Below are positions 55,703 to 64,000 of a stretch of DNA of 64,000 bases, in pieces. The notes under the pieces are model-generated. The model had not been told where the DNA came from. It searched no databases and saw only the letters and a program-made list of their open reading frames with translations. This DNA comes from Anopheles merus (lineage: Eukaryota > Arthropoda > Insecta > Diptera > Culicidae), in NCBI RefSeq assembly GCF_017562075.2, contig NC_054081.1, forward strand, positions 19,535,141-19,599,140, given 5' to 3'. The translations under genes were made by a program, and so were the position numbers. Numbering within the stretch: the stretch's first letter is position 1; each line of letters starts with the position of its first letter.

Positions 55703-56834
55703 ATGCTCACAGGCAACCAGGAATCCAATCCGGTCGATGGACAAAGTAATGATGAGAAGGCTACAGCTGATGGCGGTGCTGGTGCTGCTGCATCCGTCGC
55801 AGCATCACAACAAGCCCAACCGCAAGAGGAAGAGCGGTACTGCTGGGTGTGCTTTGCGACCGAGGAGGATGATAAGGTAGCGCCGTGGGTGCAGCCGTGC
55901 AACTGTCGCGGAGCAACCAAGTGGGTCCATCAGTCCTGTCTTAAGCGGTGGATCGACGAAAAGCAGAAGGGCAACCCGTACAAGAGCATCAGCTGCCCGC
56001 AGTGTCAAACACGGTACATCATCATCCTGCCGTCGATGGGCAACTTCGCCTTTCTGCTGGAGCGACTCGACATCATTGCGAAGCAGCTCAGCCCGGGTAT
56101 GGCGGCTGGGGCCATCGTGTGCTCGATCTATTGGTCTGCCATCACGTTTGGCGCCGTCACCGTGCTGCAGACGACTGGGTTCGAGCGGGGCCTCTCGATG
56201 ATGGAGCAGGCCGAACCGATTGCACTGCTGCTGTGTCTGCCGACCATCCCGGTGTTCCTCGTGATCGGGCGCATGTTTCGCTGGGAGGACATCGTTCTTC
56301 GCTTTCTGCAAAATCGACAGTTTGACGTACGGAAGTATCCTGTCATCTCACTGATGTTACCTGTCTCGTAAGTGATCGTAGACTTTCTACTATTCGCCAA
56401 TAGTTTACAATAATTGCACTCCCGTCCCATTCGTTTGTAGCAACGAACCGAGCCCGCGGTATCCGGAACCGTACCCAAGCAGCACGATTACAACATCGGA
56501 ACCACTCTCTGTGACGCGCATATTCTGTGGCGCACTACTGCTACCCACGGTGTCCACTGTCGTCGGGAAAATTTTGTTCAAATCCATCAAGAACGATCTG
56601 CATCGTACGCTGCTCGGTGGATTCGTGTTCGTTGCGGTCAAGGGTGTGCTGAAAATTTACTTTCACCAGAAAAAGCATAACCGTGCCAAACAGCGCCAAA
56701 TACTGGACTATACACCCGAGAACGTGCGCAAATACACGTTGCGAACCCAACCCCCGGAAGGCCAGCATCAACACGGGCAGCAGGCGTCGCAGCAGGACCG
56801 TAACCGAGCGGACTTGGTCGAGGGAACCGGATAG
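55703..56834 (+). CDS. MARCH5: MARCH5-type mitochondrial E3 ubiquitin ligase
   Basis: Membrane-bound RING-CH ubiquitin ligase of the mitochondrial outer membrane; known MARCH5 substrates include fission and quality-control proteins. CDS 55703-56367 and 56441-56834. After an Ala/Gln-rich N-terminus (residues 1-45) comes the C4HC3 RING-CH domain: CWVC, CNCRGATKWVHQSCLKRW and CPQC (about 48-105). Then come four hydrophobic segments (near NFAFLL; MAAGAIVCSIYWSAITF; PIALLLCLPTIPVFLVI; and in exon 2 GGFVFVAVKGVLKIYF). The C-terminal tail is Gln/His-rich. Exon 2 begins in NEPSPRYPEPYPSS. All metal ligands are present and the frame is intact, so it is a functional host gene. Confidence 0.93.
56368..56440 (+). 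other. Intron of the MARCH5-like gene
   Basis: 73 bp, GTAAGTG donor and TTCGTTTGTAG acceptor. Joins PV-TC to C-AAC in frame. Confidence 0.9.
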
Positions 56835-57196
56835 CAGCAGCAGCCGCAGTACTCGGTGTGATATCTACTATGAACTGAGGATACTGACTTAATATTCTAT
56901 TTTATGTTTTGTTATTAATTTGTTATGAAACACTCCAAATTAATTGAACTAAGTTAATGTAGAGCGATGCTAGAGAAGAGCACCACCACCCTCTTCAGGA
57001 ATAAACTTTCTTTTATTTCGTAATGAAAAGCAACCCTGTGCAGTATTTCTCTCTTACGCACGTGTTCATATTATGTGGTTCCGCTTTGCTTAGCATAGTT
57101 GAGCGAAAAGGCATCTTAGTTCCTGCGGCTTAGTTTTCCACACACCAGGACGGACAGAATGATGAATACACTTCAATTCATGCGTGCTGCATATTG
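56835..57196. terminator. Shared 3' region of two convergent genes
   Basis: AATAAA at 57000-57005 (plus) probably ends the MARCH5-like transcript. TTTTATTT at 57011-57018 gives an AATAAA on the minus strand for the neuferricin-like gene. The two signals are about 10 bp apart, so the transcripts probably overlap at their 3' ends. Confidence 0.6.
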
Positions 57197-58073
57197 TTAG
57201 CTTTGATCCGGTATAATGCAAGATTTTGCGGTTTCCTCACATCCCGGAAATGGAACGTAGTGCGCATCGGACACCTCCTCTGGTATGCAGGCACAAAACT
57301 GAACGCTACGACCATTCGCTTCGTTTTCGGCCGCATTGCTTTCCGCCACTTTTCTCGGTTGCCCTACCCAAGACCGTTCCTGGCCAGTCCCGCTTCGATT
57401 CGTGCACCAAACACGCGTACCCATCTCGACCTTCCACTCTACATTGCACGAAGGATACTTCGAGATATCGTCCTTGCTCTCCTTTGCCTTGGTGGCACGC
57501 TCCAGAACGTACCGATAGTAAGGGGTTTCTTGTCCGAACGGATCAAAGTAACGGCCGACCAGCTTACCAACGTACTGGTAGGTTTTATCGTAAAAGTCCT
57601 TCCAAGTGAGCAGTTGTTCCAGCTCCGTCCCCTTTAGCGCGGACACGTCGCTCAGCTCCAGGGTGTACTGGTCGAACTCTCCCGTAACGAAAGATCGTGT
57701 AGCATCGTGGCCTAAATGAAGCAGTTTTCAACAAATGGTGAATAATTAATTCAGGTAAGAAGTAACAATAATTACCAATGAACATGTGATATGATTGACC
57801 CGGTCCGTAATGTTTGAATCCAACCGTCACATCGTACACGTGGCCCAGTATAACGAGGTACAGCAGGTTGGTCTCTTGTCCGTTGTACTTTCGCAATTCT
57901 GTCTCCGTAAATATCCTCTCACTTTCGACCTGGACCTTAGCCTGCATCTCGGTGTCGGTTGAGCTAAAACGTTCCAACAGCTGAGTTTTCTTGGATGCTA
58001 GAAGATAGAACAGCACCATAGCGAACGCCACGATCACCATGTCCCGAAAATTTTGTTTAAAGCTAAAATTCAT
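57197..58073 (-). CDS. Neuferricin-like cytochrome b5 domain protein (CYB5D2 family)
   Basis: Heme-binding protein of the membrane-associated progesterone receptor/neuferricin group. CDS 58073-57776 and 57711-57197. The start at ATG 58071-58073 gives an N-terminal signal anchor (MVIVAFAMVLFYLLA, residues 12-26). The cytochrome b5-like domain follows: RIFTETELRKYNG, LLYLVILGHVYDVT, HYGPGQSYHMFIG and, after the intron, HDATRSFVTGEF. The C-terminal neuferricin part has LLTWKDFYDKTYQYVGKLVGRYFD, YPSCNVEW and RVWCTNRSGTGQERSWVG-PRK. Length about 270 residues, normal for the family, and the frame is intact. Confidence 0.9.
57712..57775 (-). other. Intron of the neuferricin-like gene
   Basis: 64 bp, GTAATT donor and TTCATTTAG acceptor on the minus strand. 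Joins FIG to HDAT in frame inside the heme-binding region. Confidence 0.88.
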
Positions 58074-58290
58074 CCTGGATCGTTAATGGTTTAATTGAAG
58101 GTCATGGATTTGGTGTAAGAGTTATTTTATTTCACACTGAGAAGCTCCAGCTGGTCTTTCAAGCAGGCCAATTTTATTTGTTATTGATAATATTGCTAGC
58201 TGTCAACAAAATCAACTGTCATTGCTAACGTTCACTTTTATATACAGCCAAGGTAAATAAGGCATTGGTCTAATCGAAGTGGGTATAGGA
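58074..58290. promoter_or_regulatory. Upstream region of the neuferricin-like gene
   Basis: About 220 bp between the start codon and MITE remains. No clear TATA box. Confidence 0.35.
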
Positions 58291-58715
58291 ACTAGATAGG
58301 TTTAGATAGCTTTTTAATGCATGGCATCGGTACAAGGTGGCTCTTGACAAAGTGTCAAAGGCTAGTGCCCTCAAACATCTCATTGCTGCTGTACAAGTTA
58401 GATAAGCTAATTGAAGGAGGAATATTGAGTAAACTATGTAAAATTATGTAAAATTCAAGAGCTTTTGGAGTTTTAAAATAAACATGCAGATAACAAAACG
58501 CAAATCGTGTTGTTTATTTCATTGATGACGCCTTGCTTGAAAATAAAACACAAAGCAAAATAATCCCAGGCACCGTAGCATGATGATGCTGCTTAAGCGC
58601 TGTTTGAAAGACCCACCTGGAACTTTGATGCTGTTTAACTACAGCAAAAGGCGAATTAGAGCAGGGATCTTTAGCGTGCCAAAATGAGCTGCTTAAGCCA
58701 TTCTGGCTTTTTGGG
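58291..58715 (+). mobile_element. Truncated MITE Y3
   Basis: Matches the last ~420 bp of Y1: AGCTTTTTAATGCATG, TCGGTACAAGGTGGCTCTTG, GTTGTTTATTTCATTGATGA, CTGTTTGAAAGACCCACCT, ending TTCTGGCTTTTTGGG. It is more diverged than Y1 and Y2. Followed by a T terminus at 58716-58752. Confidence 0.75.
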
Positions 58716-58860
58716 TTTACAGAAGGTTAAGGCCGATGTGGTTATTTTGGATAGCATGTTTTTCATAACCAAATTTGAATATCACTTTTTGACAGGATGG
58801 GTGATAACTTTTGCTCAAACAAGCTTTCTAGAGGCTTGACGAATACACCAAACACTCTTA

Positions 58861-58922
58861 GGCCGCAAATACACGAGGCGCGTTTCCGCGGGCGCGGAAA
58901 CGCGCGTCGTGTATTTGCGGCC
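58861..58922. mobile_element. 62-bp palindromic mini-element with TTA duplication
   Basis: GGCCGCAAATACACGA at the left is repeated exactly in reverse at the right, with a GCGCGTTTCCGCG/CGCGGAAACGCGC core. TTA is on both sides (58858-58860 and 58923-58925). The right flank GAGCTGGCTATTTGGG is a Y-family terminus. Confidence 0.8.
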
Positions 58923-59062
58923 TTAGAGTTCGAGCTGGCTATTTGGGTTTGTGGTGTTTGGCAGCCCTGCTCTTCAATCAGTAACGTGCAGGTTCAGACA
59001 GCTCCGATAACGCCAATCTGTCAAAGCGACAAACCGCATGAAGGATGAATAAATGGGCATTA

Positions 59063-59526
59063 TACGGACGTCACACGAAGCGTAAACTTTGGAGTAAACT
59101 AAATGTCAGCCATACAACCCTATAATCTTTTGACAGGAAGTTTACACTCTCCCGCTGCGCAAAGCGATCGAAAACTTCTCAACCTCTCGCTGAAAAGATG
59201 TGGAAGAGGGGAAGGAGGGGAGAAAGAGAACGTTGGCGTGAACTGTTTTTCGGCCACTATCATTTTTGCGCCATCACGGTCGTGTACCGGAGCTTTTTTG
59301 TCAGAAAGAGATAAACCCATACAGCGCGCTCTCTGGAACGACTTTAAACGCTTCAATCGATCAAGAGCTTCGATCGATTCTTCGGACGTTTCTGCTCGCT
59401 TTCTCGATCGGTTTCGGCGGAAAGCGAGCTACAAAGAGAGCTCAAAAACTGCTCGATTTTGTTGTGCGGGCTCCCATACAAATCAAGCGTAAACTTTTTG
59501 AGTTTACGCTTCGTGTGACGTCCGTA
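59063..59526 (-). mobile_element. MITE Q1, 464 bp with TTA duplication
   Basis: Inverted ends TACGGACGTCACACGAAGCG, with TTA on each side (59060-59062 and 59527-59529). Its interior (about 59150-59475) is the reverse complement of the unit of the array at 59709-61040. Confidence 0.85.
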
Positions 59527-59597
59527 TTAGACAGAAGGCAACCAAACGGTATGGTTATCATTTCTATATCATAAGCTATTTCGGCCTTTGATACAAA

Positions 59598-61198
59598 ATG
59601 ATGGAATCTGCAGAAATTCGCTTTGTGGATGTCATAAAGCCCTTTACAGGCGATGGTGATAACGTCGGATGGCTGGAACGCTTTGATAGGGCTGCAGAAT
59701 TGCGCAAACCCGCACAACAAAATCGAGCAGTTTTTGAGCTCGCTTTCTAGCTCGCTTTCCGCCGAAACCGATCGAGAAAGCGAGCAGAAACGTCCGAAGA
59801 ACCGATCGAAGCTCTTGATCGATTGAAGCGTTTAAAGTCGTTCCAGAGAGCGCGCTATATGGGTTTATCTCTTTCTGACAAAAAAGCTCCGGTACACGAC
59901 CGTGATGGCGCAAAAATGATAGTGGCCGAAAAACAGTTCACGCCAACGTTCTCTTTCTCCCCTCCTTCCCCTCTTCCACATCTTTTCACCTCGCTTTATC
60001 ATTATTAATTCCTGCTCTGTAGCTACATTGAGCGAGAGGTTGAGAAGTTTTCGATCGCTTTGCGCAGCGGGAAGTGAAAAATGTTGCAGAACTGTTGCTG
60101 CTGTTTTAGATGCCCGCACAACAAAATCGAGCAGTTTTTGAGCTCGCTTTCTAGCTCGCTTTCCGCCGAAACCGATCGAGAAAGCGAGCAGAAACGTCCG
60201 AAGAACCGATCGAAGCTCTTGATCGATTGAAGCGTTTAAAGTCGTTCCAGAGAGCGCGCTGTATGGGGTTTTCTCTTTCTGTCAAAAAAAGCTCCGGTAC
60301 ACGACCGTGATGGCGCAAAAATGATAGTGGCCGAAAAACAGTTCACGCCAACGTTCTCTTTCTCCCCTCCTTCCCCTCTTCCACATCTTTTCACCTCGCT
60401 TTATCATTATTAATTCCTGCTCTGTAGCTACATTGAGCGAGAGGTTGAGAAGTTTTCGATCGCTTTGCGCAGCGGGAAGTGAAAAATGTTGCAGAACTGT
60501 TGCTGCTGTTTTAGATGCCCGCACAACAAAATCGAGCAGTTTTTGAGCTCGCTTTCTAGCTCGCTTTCCGCCGAAACCGATCGAGAAAGCGAGCAGAAAC
60601 GTCCGAAGAACCGATCGAAGCTCTTGATCGATTGAAGCGTTTAAAGTCGTTCCAGAGAGCGCGCTGTATGGGGTTTTCTCTTTCTGTCAAAAAAAGCTCC
60701 GGTACACGACCGTGATGGCGCAAAAATGATAGTGGCCGAAAAACAGTTCACACCAACGTTCTCTTTCTCCCCTCCTTCCCCTCTTCCACATCTTTTCACC
60801 TCGCTTTATCATTATTAATTCCTGCTCTGTAGCTACATTGAGCGAGAGGTTGAGAAGTTTTCGATCGTTTTGCGCAGCGGGTGGCTGAAAAACAGTTCAC
60901 ACCAACGTTCTCTTTCTCCCCTCCTTCCTCTCTTCCTCTCTTCCACATCTTTTCACCTTGCTTTATCATTATTGGTTCTTGCTCTCTAGCAACATTGAGC
61001 GAGAGGTTGAGAAGTTTTCGATCGCTTTGCGCAGCGGGTGGCGGAGCAGCCCTGGTATACGATCGCTTGAGCGATGAGAAGAAGAAAGATTCAGAGGCAA
61101 TAAAGGTGGCGCTTAGAAAAGCCTTTGGTCCGGATCCGGCTGAATCTTACGCATCGTTCATTGGCGCCCAGTGGGCTGGCGAGCCACCCGAACAGTAG
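59598..61198 (+). pseudogene. LTR retrotransposon gag, split by tandem array
   Basis: Left part MMESAEIRFVDVIKPF through WLERFDRAAELRK (59598-59708). Right part GGGAALVYDRLSDEKKKDSEAIKVALRKAFG to GEPPEQ (61036-61198). Together they follow the pattern of retrotransposon gag proteins, in which a PLFL..GAA.AVYDQLSDEEK-like segment follows the WL..FE/D segment. The intervening 1.33 kb is repeat DNA, not coding. Confidence 0.75.
59709..61040 (+). repeat. Tandem array of a ~404-bp unit shared with MITE Q
   Basis: Units start CCCGCACAACAAAATCGAGC at 59709, 60113 and 60518 (spacing 404 and 405 bp), followed by a shortened fourth unit (about 60880-61040). Neighbouring units are nearly identical. The sequence is the inverse of the Q1 interior (59150-59475), but Q1's terminal repeats are missing here. 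Reading frames in it are artefacts. Confidence 0.9.
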
Positions 61199-62030
61199 CA
61201 CCAAAAGTTATGCCGCTTAATGAAAGACGCAGGCATCAAAGGCGACGAGGTGTTACGTGCACAATACTGCCACAATACTGCCCTTATCGGTCAGAAGCGC
61301 GCTGCATGCGATGACAGAAAATTTGACCGACACCGAGAAGCTTCTAGATGCGACGTGATCTCTTCTCCGCGAGTACGGAAAGTGGAAAGCAGATGAAAGA
61401 GTGTGCGTGAACGACAACATGGCGGCAGCAGCTATTGTTAACCGGCAGTATGCAGAGCAACGACAAGGAGAAACAATGCAGGTGCCCACGATGTGGGGGA
61501 CAGCATTCGGCAAAAAAGTGTAAAACTCCAAAGCAACAACCTCTATGCTGGACGTGTGGTCAAGTAGGGCATTTTCGGCGCAATTGCCCTGCGGGAAACG
61601 GACAAGGGAGTTCTACGGCGCCAGCGGATCTCCCACGACATGCTTAGAGGCGCTGCCTATTGTTCTAGTTGCTGTAAACGGTATACAAGCGCGGGCCCCT
61701 ATCGACACTGGCTGTGGAAAATCGATCATCTCACCCCGGTTCTCTACATCTACGGCGTTTGGACCGCTCGCAACGATAGTAACAATAAATGGAGACAGGG
61801 TTTCTTGCCAAGGTTATGCGCGTGTGCTGGTCGAATATTCTAGAATGTCAGCCCGCATCGAGTGTCTTGTTTTGGACAAGCTGGTCGATGGCGTTGATGT
61901 AGTACCTGGAATGGACGCTATAGAATTGTTTGGTGGCGTAATGATTACGAGCATCGAATTTTTTCTGGGAATCACTAGGAAACCTCGAAACCATCGTGTG
62001 GTGCGGCATGTGGAGCGGGGCCAACAGTGG
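61199..62030 (+). pseudogene. LTR retrotransposon nucleocapsid and protease
   Basis: Two zinc knuckles (CRCPRCGGQHSAKKC and CWTCGQVGHFRRNC, 61470-61595) lie downstream of a decayed gag end. A frame change leads to LPIVLVAVNGIQARAPIDTGCGKSIIS (about 61655-61730), in which DTG is the protease active site. The domain continues to MDAIELFGGVMI and a stop at 62031-62033. Confidence 0.8.
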
Positions 62031-62033
62031 TGA

Positions 62034-63253
62034 CAATAGACGATCGAGATTTTGAGGCGAGCTTTTATGGGAAAGAGTGGACTGCACGGTGGAAATGGAA
62101 AAAAGCCCCTGCGGTGCTGAGAAACACTACCGCTAGTTACGGCAGCGTTGATGATCCTGTAAGGAAAGATCGTTTCGATGAAGAGGTTCAAACATGGATT
62201 GAGAATGGTTGGCTGCGACCATGGAAAACACAGGTATACGGTAGGCTGCCACTCATGGCAGTAGAACAACCGAACAAGAACAAGATTAGACCGGTTCTTG
62301 ACTATCGTGAACTTAACAGCTTTGTTCAATCGAACCCTGGACTGGATGCTCCTGCCTGTGATGAAACGATTCGAAGGTGGCGGAGAATGAAGGGACCCTT
62401 AAAGTTAGTGGACCTGCGATCTGCCTATCTGCAGTTACGGATCGATCCTAGCCTCTGGGACTTTCAACAGATATGTTTCAAAAACCGATCTTATTGCTTA
62501 ACACGCTTGGGCTTAGGGTTGAGTAGCACACCAAAAATCATGAGTAAAATAGTTGAATACGTACTATCTCAAAATGATAAAATCAGACGGGGCACTGGTA
62601 GCTACATTGACGATATTATTGTGAATGAAAGTGTGGTCTCAGCAGGCGAAGTTGTCAACCACCTGAAGCGGTATGGGCTCGAAGCGAAGCCACCAGTTCA
62701 TTTGCATGGAGGGCGAGTTTTTGGGTTAGAACTTAGCGAGAACGAAAGGCAAGTGTTATTTTGTCGAGGGAATGATTTGCCGACTTTCCCTGATCACGAG
62801 TTGATGAGAAGGGAATTTTTCTCTGTGTGTGGACGCCTAGTGGGACACTACCCAGTGGCTAATTGGTTGCGCGTCGCTTGCAGCTACTCGAAAAGGCATT
62901 GTCAGGGGCAGCGATGGGACGATGGTGTTGGAGAAAAGGCAATGATGATTCTGCGGGAAATATTAGAAAGAGTGCAACGCGATGATCCGGTTAGAGGTTG
63001 TTGGATGGTGCCACCAGATGCTGTGGAAGGCATTGTTTGGTGTGATGCTAGCTCTGTAGCATACGATGTAGTCCTGGAAATAGGTGGCGAGATAGTAGAA
63101 GATGCAGCGTGGTTGCGAAAAGAAGCAGATGCTGGCCATATTAACATTGCGGAGCTAGACGCGGTGATGAGAGGAATCAACCTTGCACTGAAATGGGGCT
63201 TAAGTAAGCTGAAAGTGATGTGTGATTCGGCTACTGTTGTTAGCAGGCTTTGA
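62034..63253 (+). CDS. LTR retrotransposon reverse transcriptase and RNase H
   Basis: Open for about 400 codons. RT motifs: KNKIRPVLDYRELNSFV, LVDLRSAYLQLRID (catalytic D), FKNRSYCLTRLGLGLSSTPKIM and GSYIDDIIVNE (YIDD box). A connection region with FFSVCGRLVGHYPVANWLRV follows. RNase H has GIVWCDASS (first D), INIAELDAVMRGINLAL (E) and MCDSATVV (D). The frame ends at 63251-63253 and continues after a shift with ILGASKMLIRRRLGTIRELM. The ATG at 62027 is only the first Met of the open frame; the protein would be cleaved from a larger precursor. Confidence 0.85.
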
Positions 63254-63265
63254 TCGGCCTGTGAT

Positions 63266-64000
63266 TTGGGACCAAGAGCCAAGGTTCTTGGTGCTTCAAA
63301 GATGTTGATCAGAAGACGTTTGGGCACAATACGAGAACTCATGAACGAATATGCACTGGAGTTGAACTTGATTTTTGTTCAGCCTGAAAAGAACAAAGCG
63401 GATGTCTTGACGCGAGTGAAAACATCATGGCTCACTAATCCGATCACACGTGAGTTACACGTGGCGTGCGCAGCAAATGTGAAGAGGTTGCACGAAAAGC
63501 ATCATTTTGGCGTAGATCGTTCACTCTATCTGGCAAGACTGGTAGATCCAACAGTAAATAGAAATGAAATATCGCAGTGCGTACGCGAATGCATACAGTA
63601 TCAATCTATCGACCCAGCACCGACCACATACGACCAAGGTGATCTCGAAGTAAAAAGAATATGGCAACGCTTAGCCGTAGACGTACCCCCTTTGAATCAA
63701 GTAAATATCTTACAAAAGTAGATTGTGGGCCAGGACAATTTGCGATATGGCGTGAGATAAAAACAGAGAGTGGCTCAGAAATAAGTCAGGTGTTGGAAGG
63801 AGTATTTCGTGAAAGAGGACCTCCTGATGAATTGCTAATGGATAACGGATTGGCATTCCGCTCTAGCTATGTCGAACAGCTGTGTAGGAACTGGAATGTA
63901 GTAAGGCGATATAGAGCAGCTTATCGTCCATCTGGTAATGGTATTGTCGAACGTAACCAGAAGCGCCACATCACCTCTCCAGGCCGTGTTTTGGTACAAT
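63266..64000 (+). pseudogene. LTR retrotransposon integrase, cut by the window edge
   Basis: Begins with the RNase H end (PEKNKADVLTRV) and an HHCC-like region (ELHVACAANVKRLHEKHHFG, then CVRECIQYQ). A frameshift near 63720 precedes the integrase core: LLMDNGLAFRSSYVEQL and YRAAYRPSGNGIVERNQ carry the second Asp and the Glu. The sequence leaves the window at 64000. Confidence 0.8.

Larger units (their letters stand above)
59598..64000 (+). mobile_element. LTR retrotransposon (gag-pol), running off the right edge
   Basis: Gag from 59598, two CCHC knuckles, aspartic protease, RT, RNase H and integrase in that order on the plus strand. The array at 59709-61040 splits gag. Several frameshifts are present. 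No LTR is in the window. RT (GSYIDDIIV) and RNase H differ from the common Gypsy and BEL lineages I know; the clade is unassigned. Confidence 0.8.

Noticed and set aside
55805..56311. 168-codon minus-strand frame opposite the MARCH5-like gene
   Set aside because: Shadow of the real coding strand, which has intact RING-CH and membrane segments.
59865..60524. Repeated minus-strand frames starting MRASKTAATVLQHF
   Set aside because: Identical translations of successive units of the MITE-related tandem array.

Overview
This 64-kb window is insect nuclear DNA, most likely from a mosquito and probably Anopheles. The reasons are intron-containing dipteran-type genes, a tRNA-derived SINE of the Anopheles SINE200 type, and many mosquito-type transposons (BEL, CR1, RTE, I, Tc1, hAT, foldback MITEs). 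It looks like pericentromeric or intercalary heterochromatin. Only three host genes are convincing: a promethin/LDAF1-like membrane protein (44972-45859, minus), a MARCH5-type mitochondrial E3 ubiquitin ligase (55703-56834, plus) and a neuferricin-like cytochrome b5 protein (57197-58073, minus). The last two are convergent and share a short 3' region. Nearly all the rest is mobile DNA, much of it nested.

Layout. 1-1806: 3' part of a BEL/Pao retrotransposon with its LTR. 1851-12139: one minus-strand CR1-clade element, split at 3059/8459 by a plus-strand CR1 element (3060-8458) that itself holds a 1.2-kb TIR element; a third truncated CR1 copy sits at 9938-10447. 13366-17150: a broken RTE-clade element carrying a SINE. 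About 17150-27670: remains of a large DNA transposon with two convergent genes, a DUF4806-type protein (plus) and a transposase-like protein (minus). The transposase gene is cut by a 5.3-kb non-coding LTR element (20170-25469) and a 973-bp hAT element (26202-27174). 27980-28134 and 36061-36523: pieces of an errantivirus-like pol end and env, split by an I-clade retrotransposon (28135-36042). That element's ORF1 end is cut by a hAT element (29617-31285), which contains a SINE that has its own insertion.

36561-44550 holds MITEs, RTE 3' ends, a SINE, an inverted internal I fragment, a second hAT element filled with short repeats, two interleaved foldback elements and a minisatellite. 46149-50201 is a set of nested MITEs; several insertions can be proven because an unfilled copy of the same target lies nearby. 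50413-51370 is a Copia fragment. 51800-54394 is a MITE containing a complete Tc1 transposon and a second copy of the same MITE. 59063-61040 holds a MITE and a tandem array that shares the MITE's interior, the array lying inside the gag of an LTR retrotransposon that runs off the right edge.

Two observations stand out. First, the leader of the LTR element at 20170 carries about thirty copies of a short stem-loop motif whose outer and inner stems change in compensating pairs, which points to selection on RNA structure. Second, four MITE families here share CCCAA-type termini, and one of these termini lies at the left edge of the two-gene DUF4806/transposase element, suggesting a single mobilisation system.
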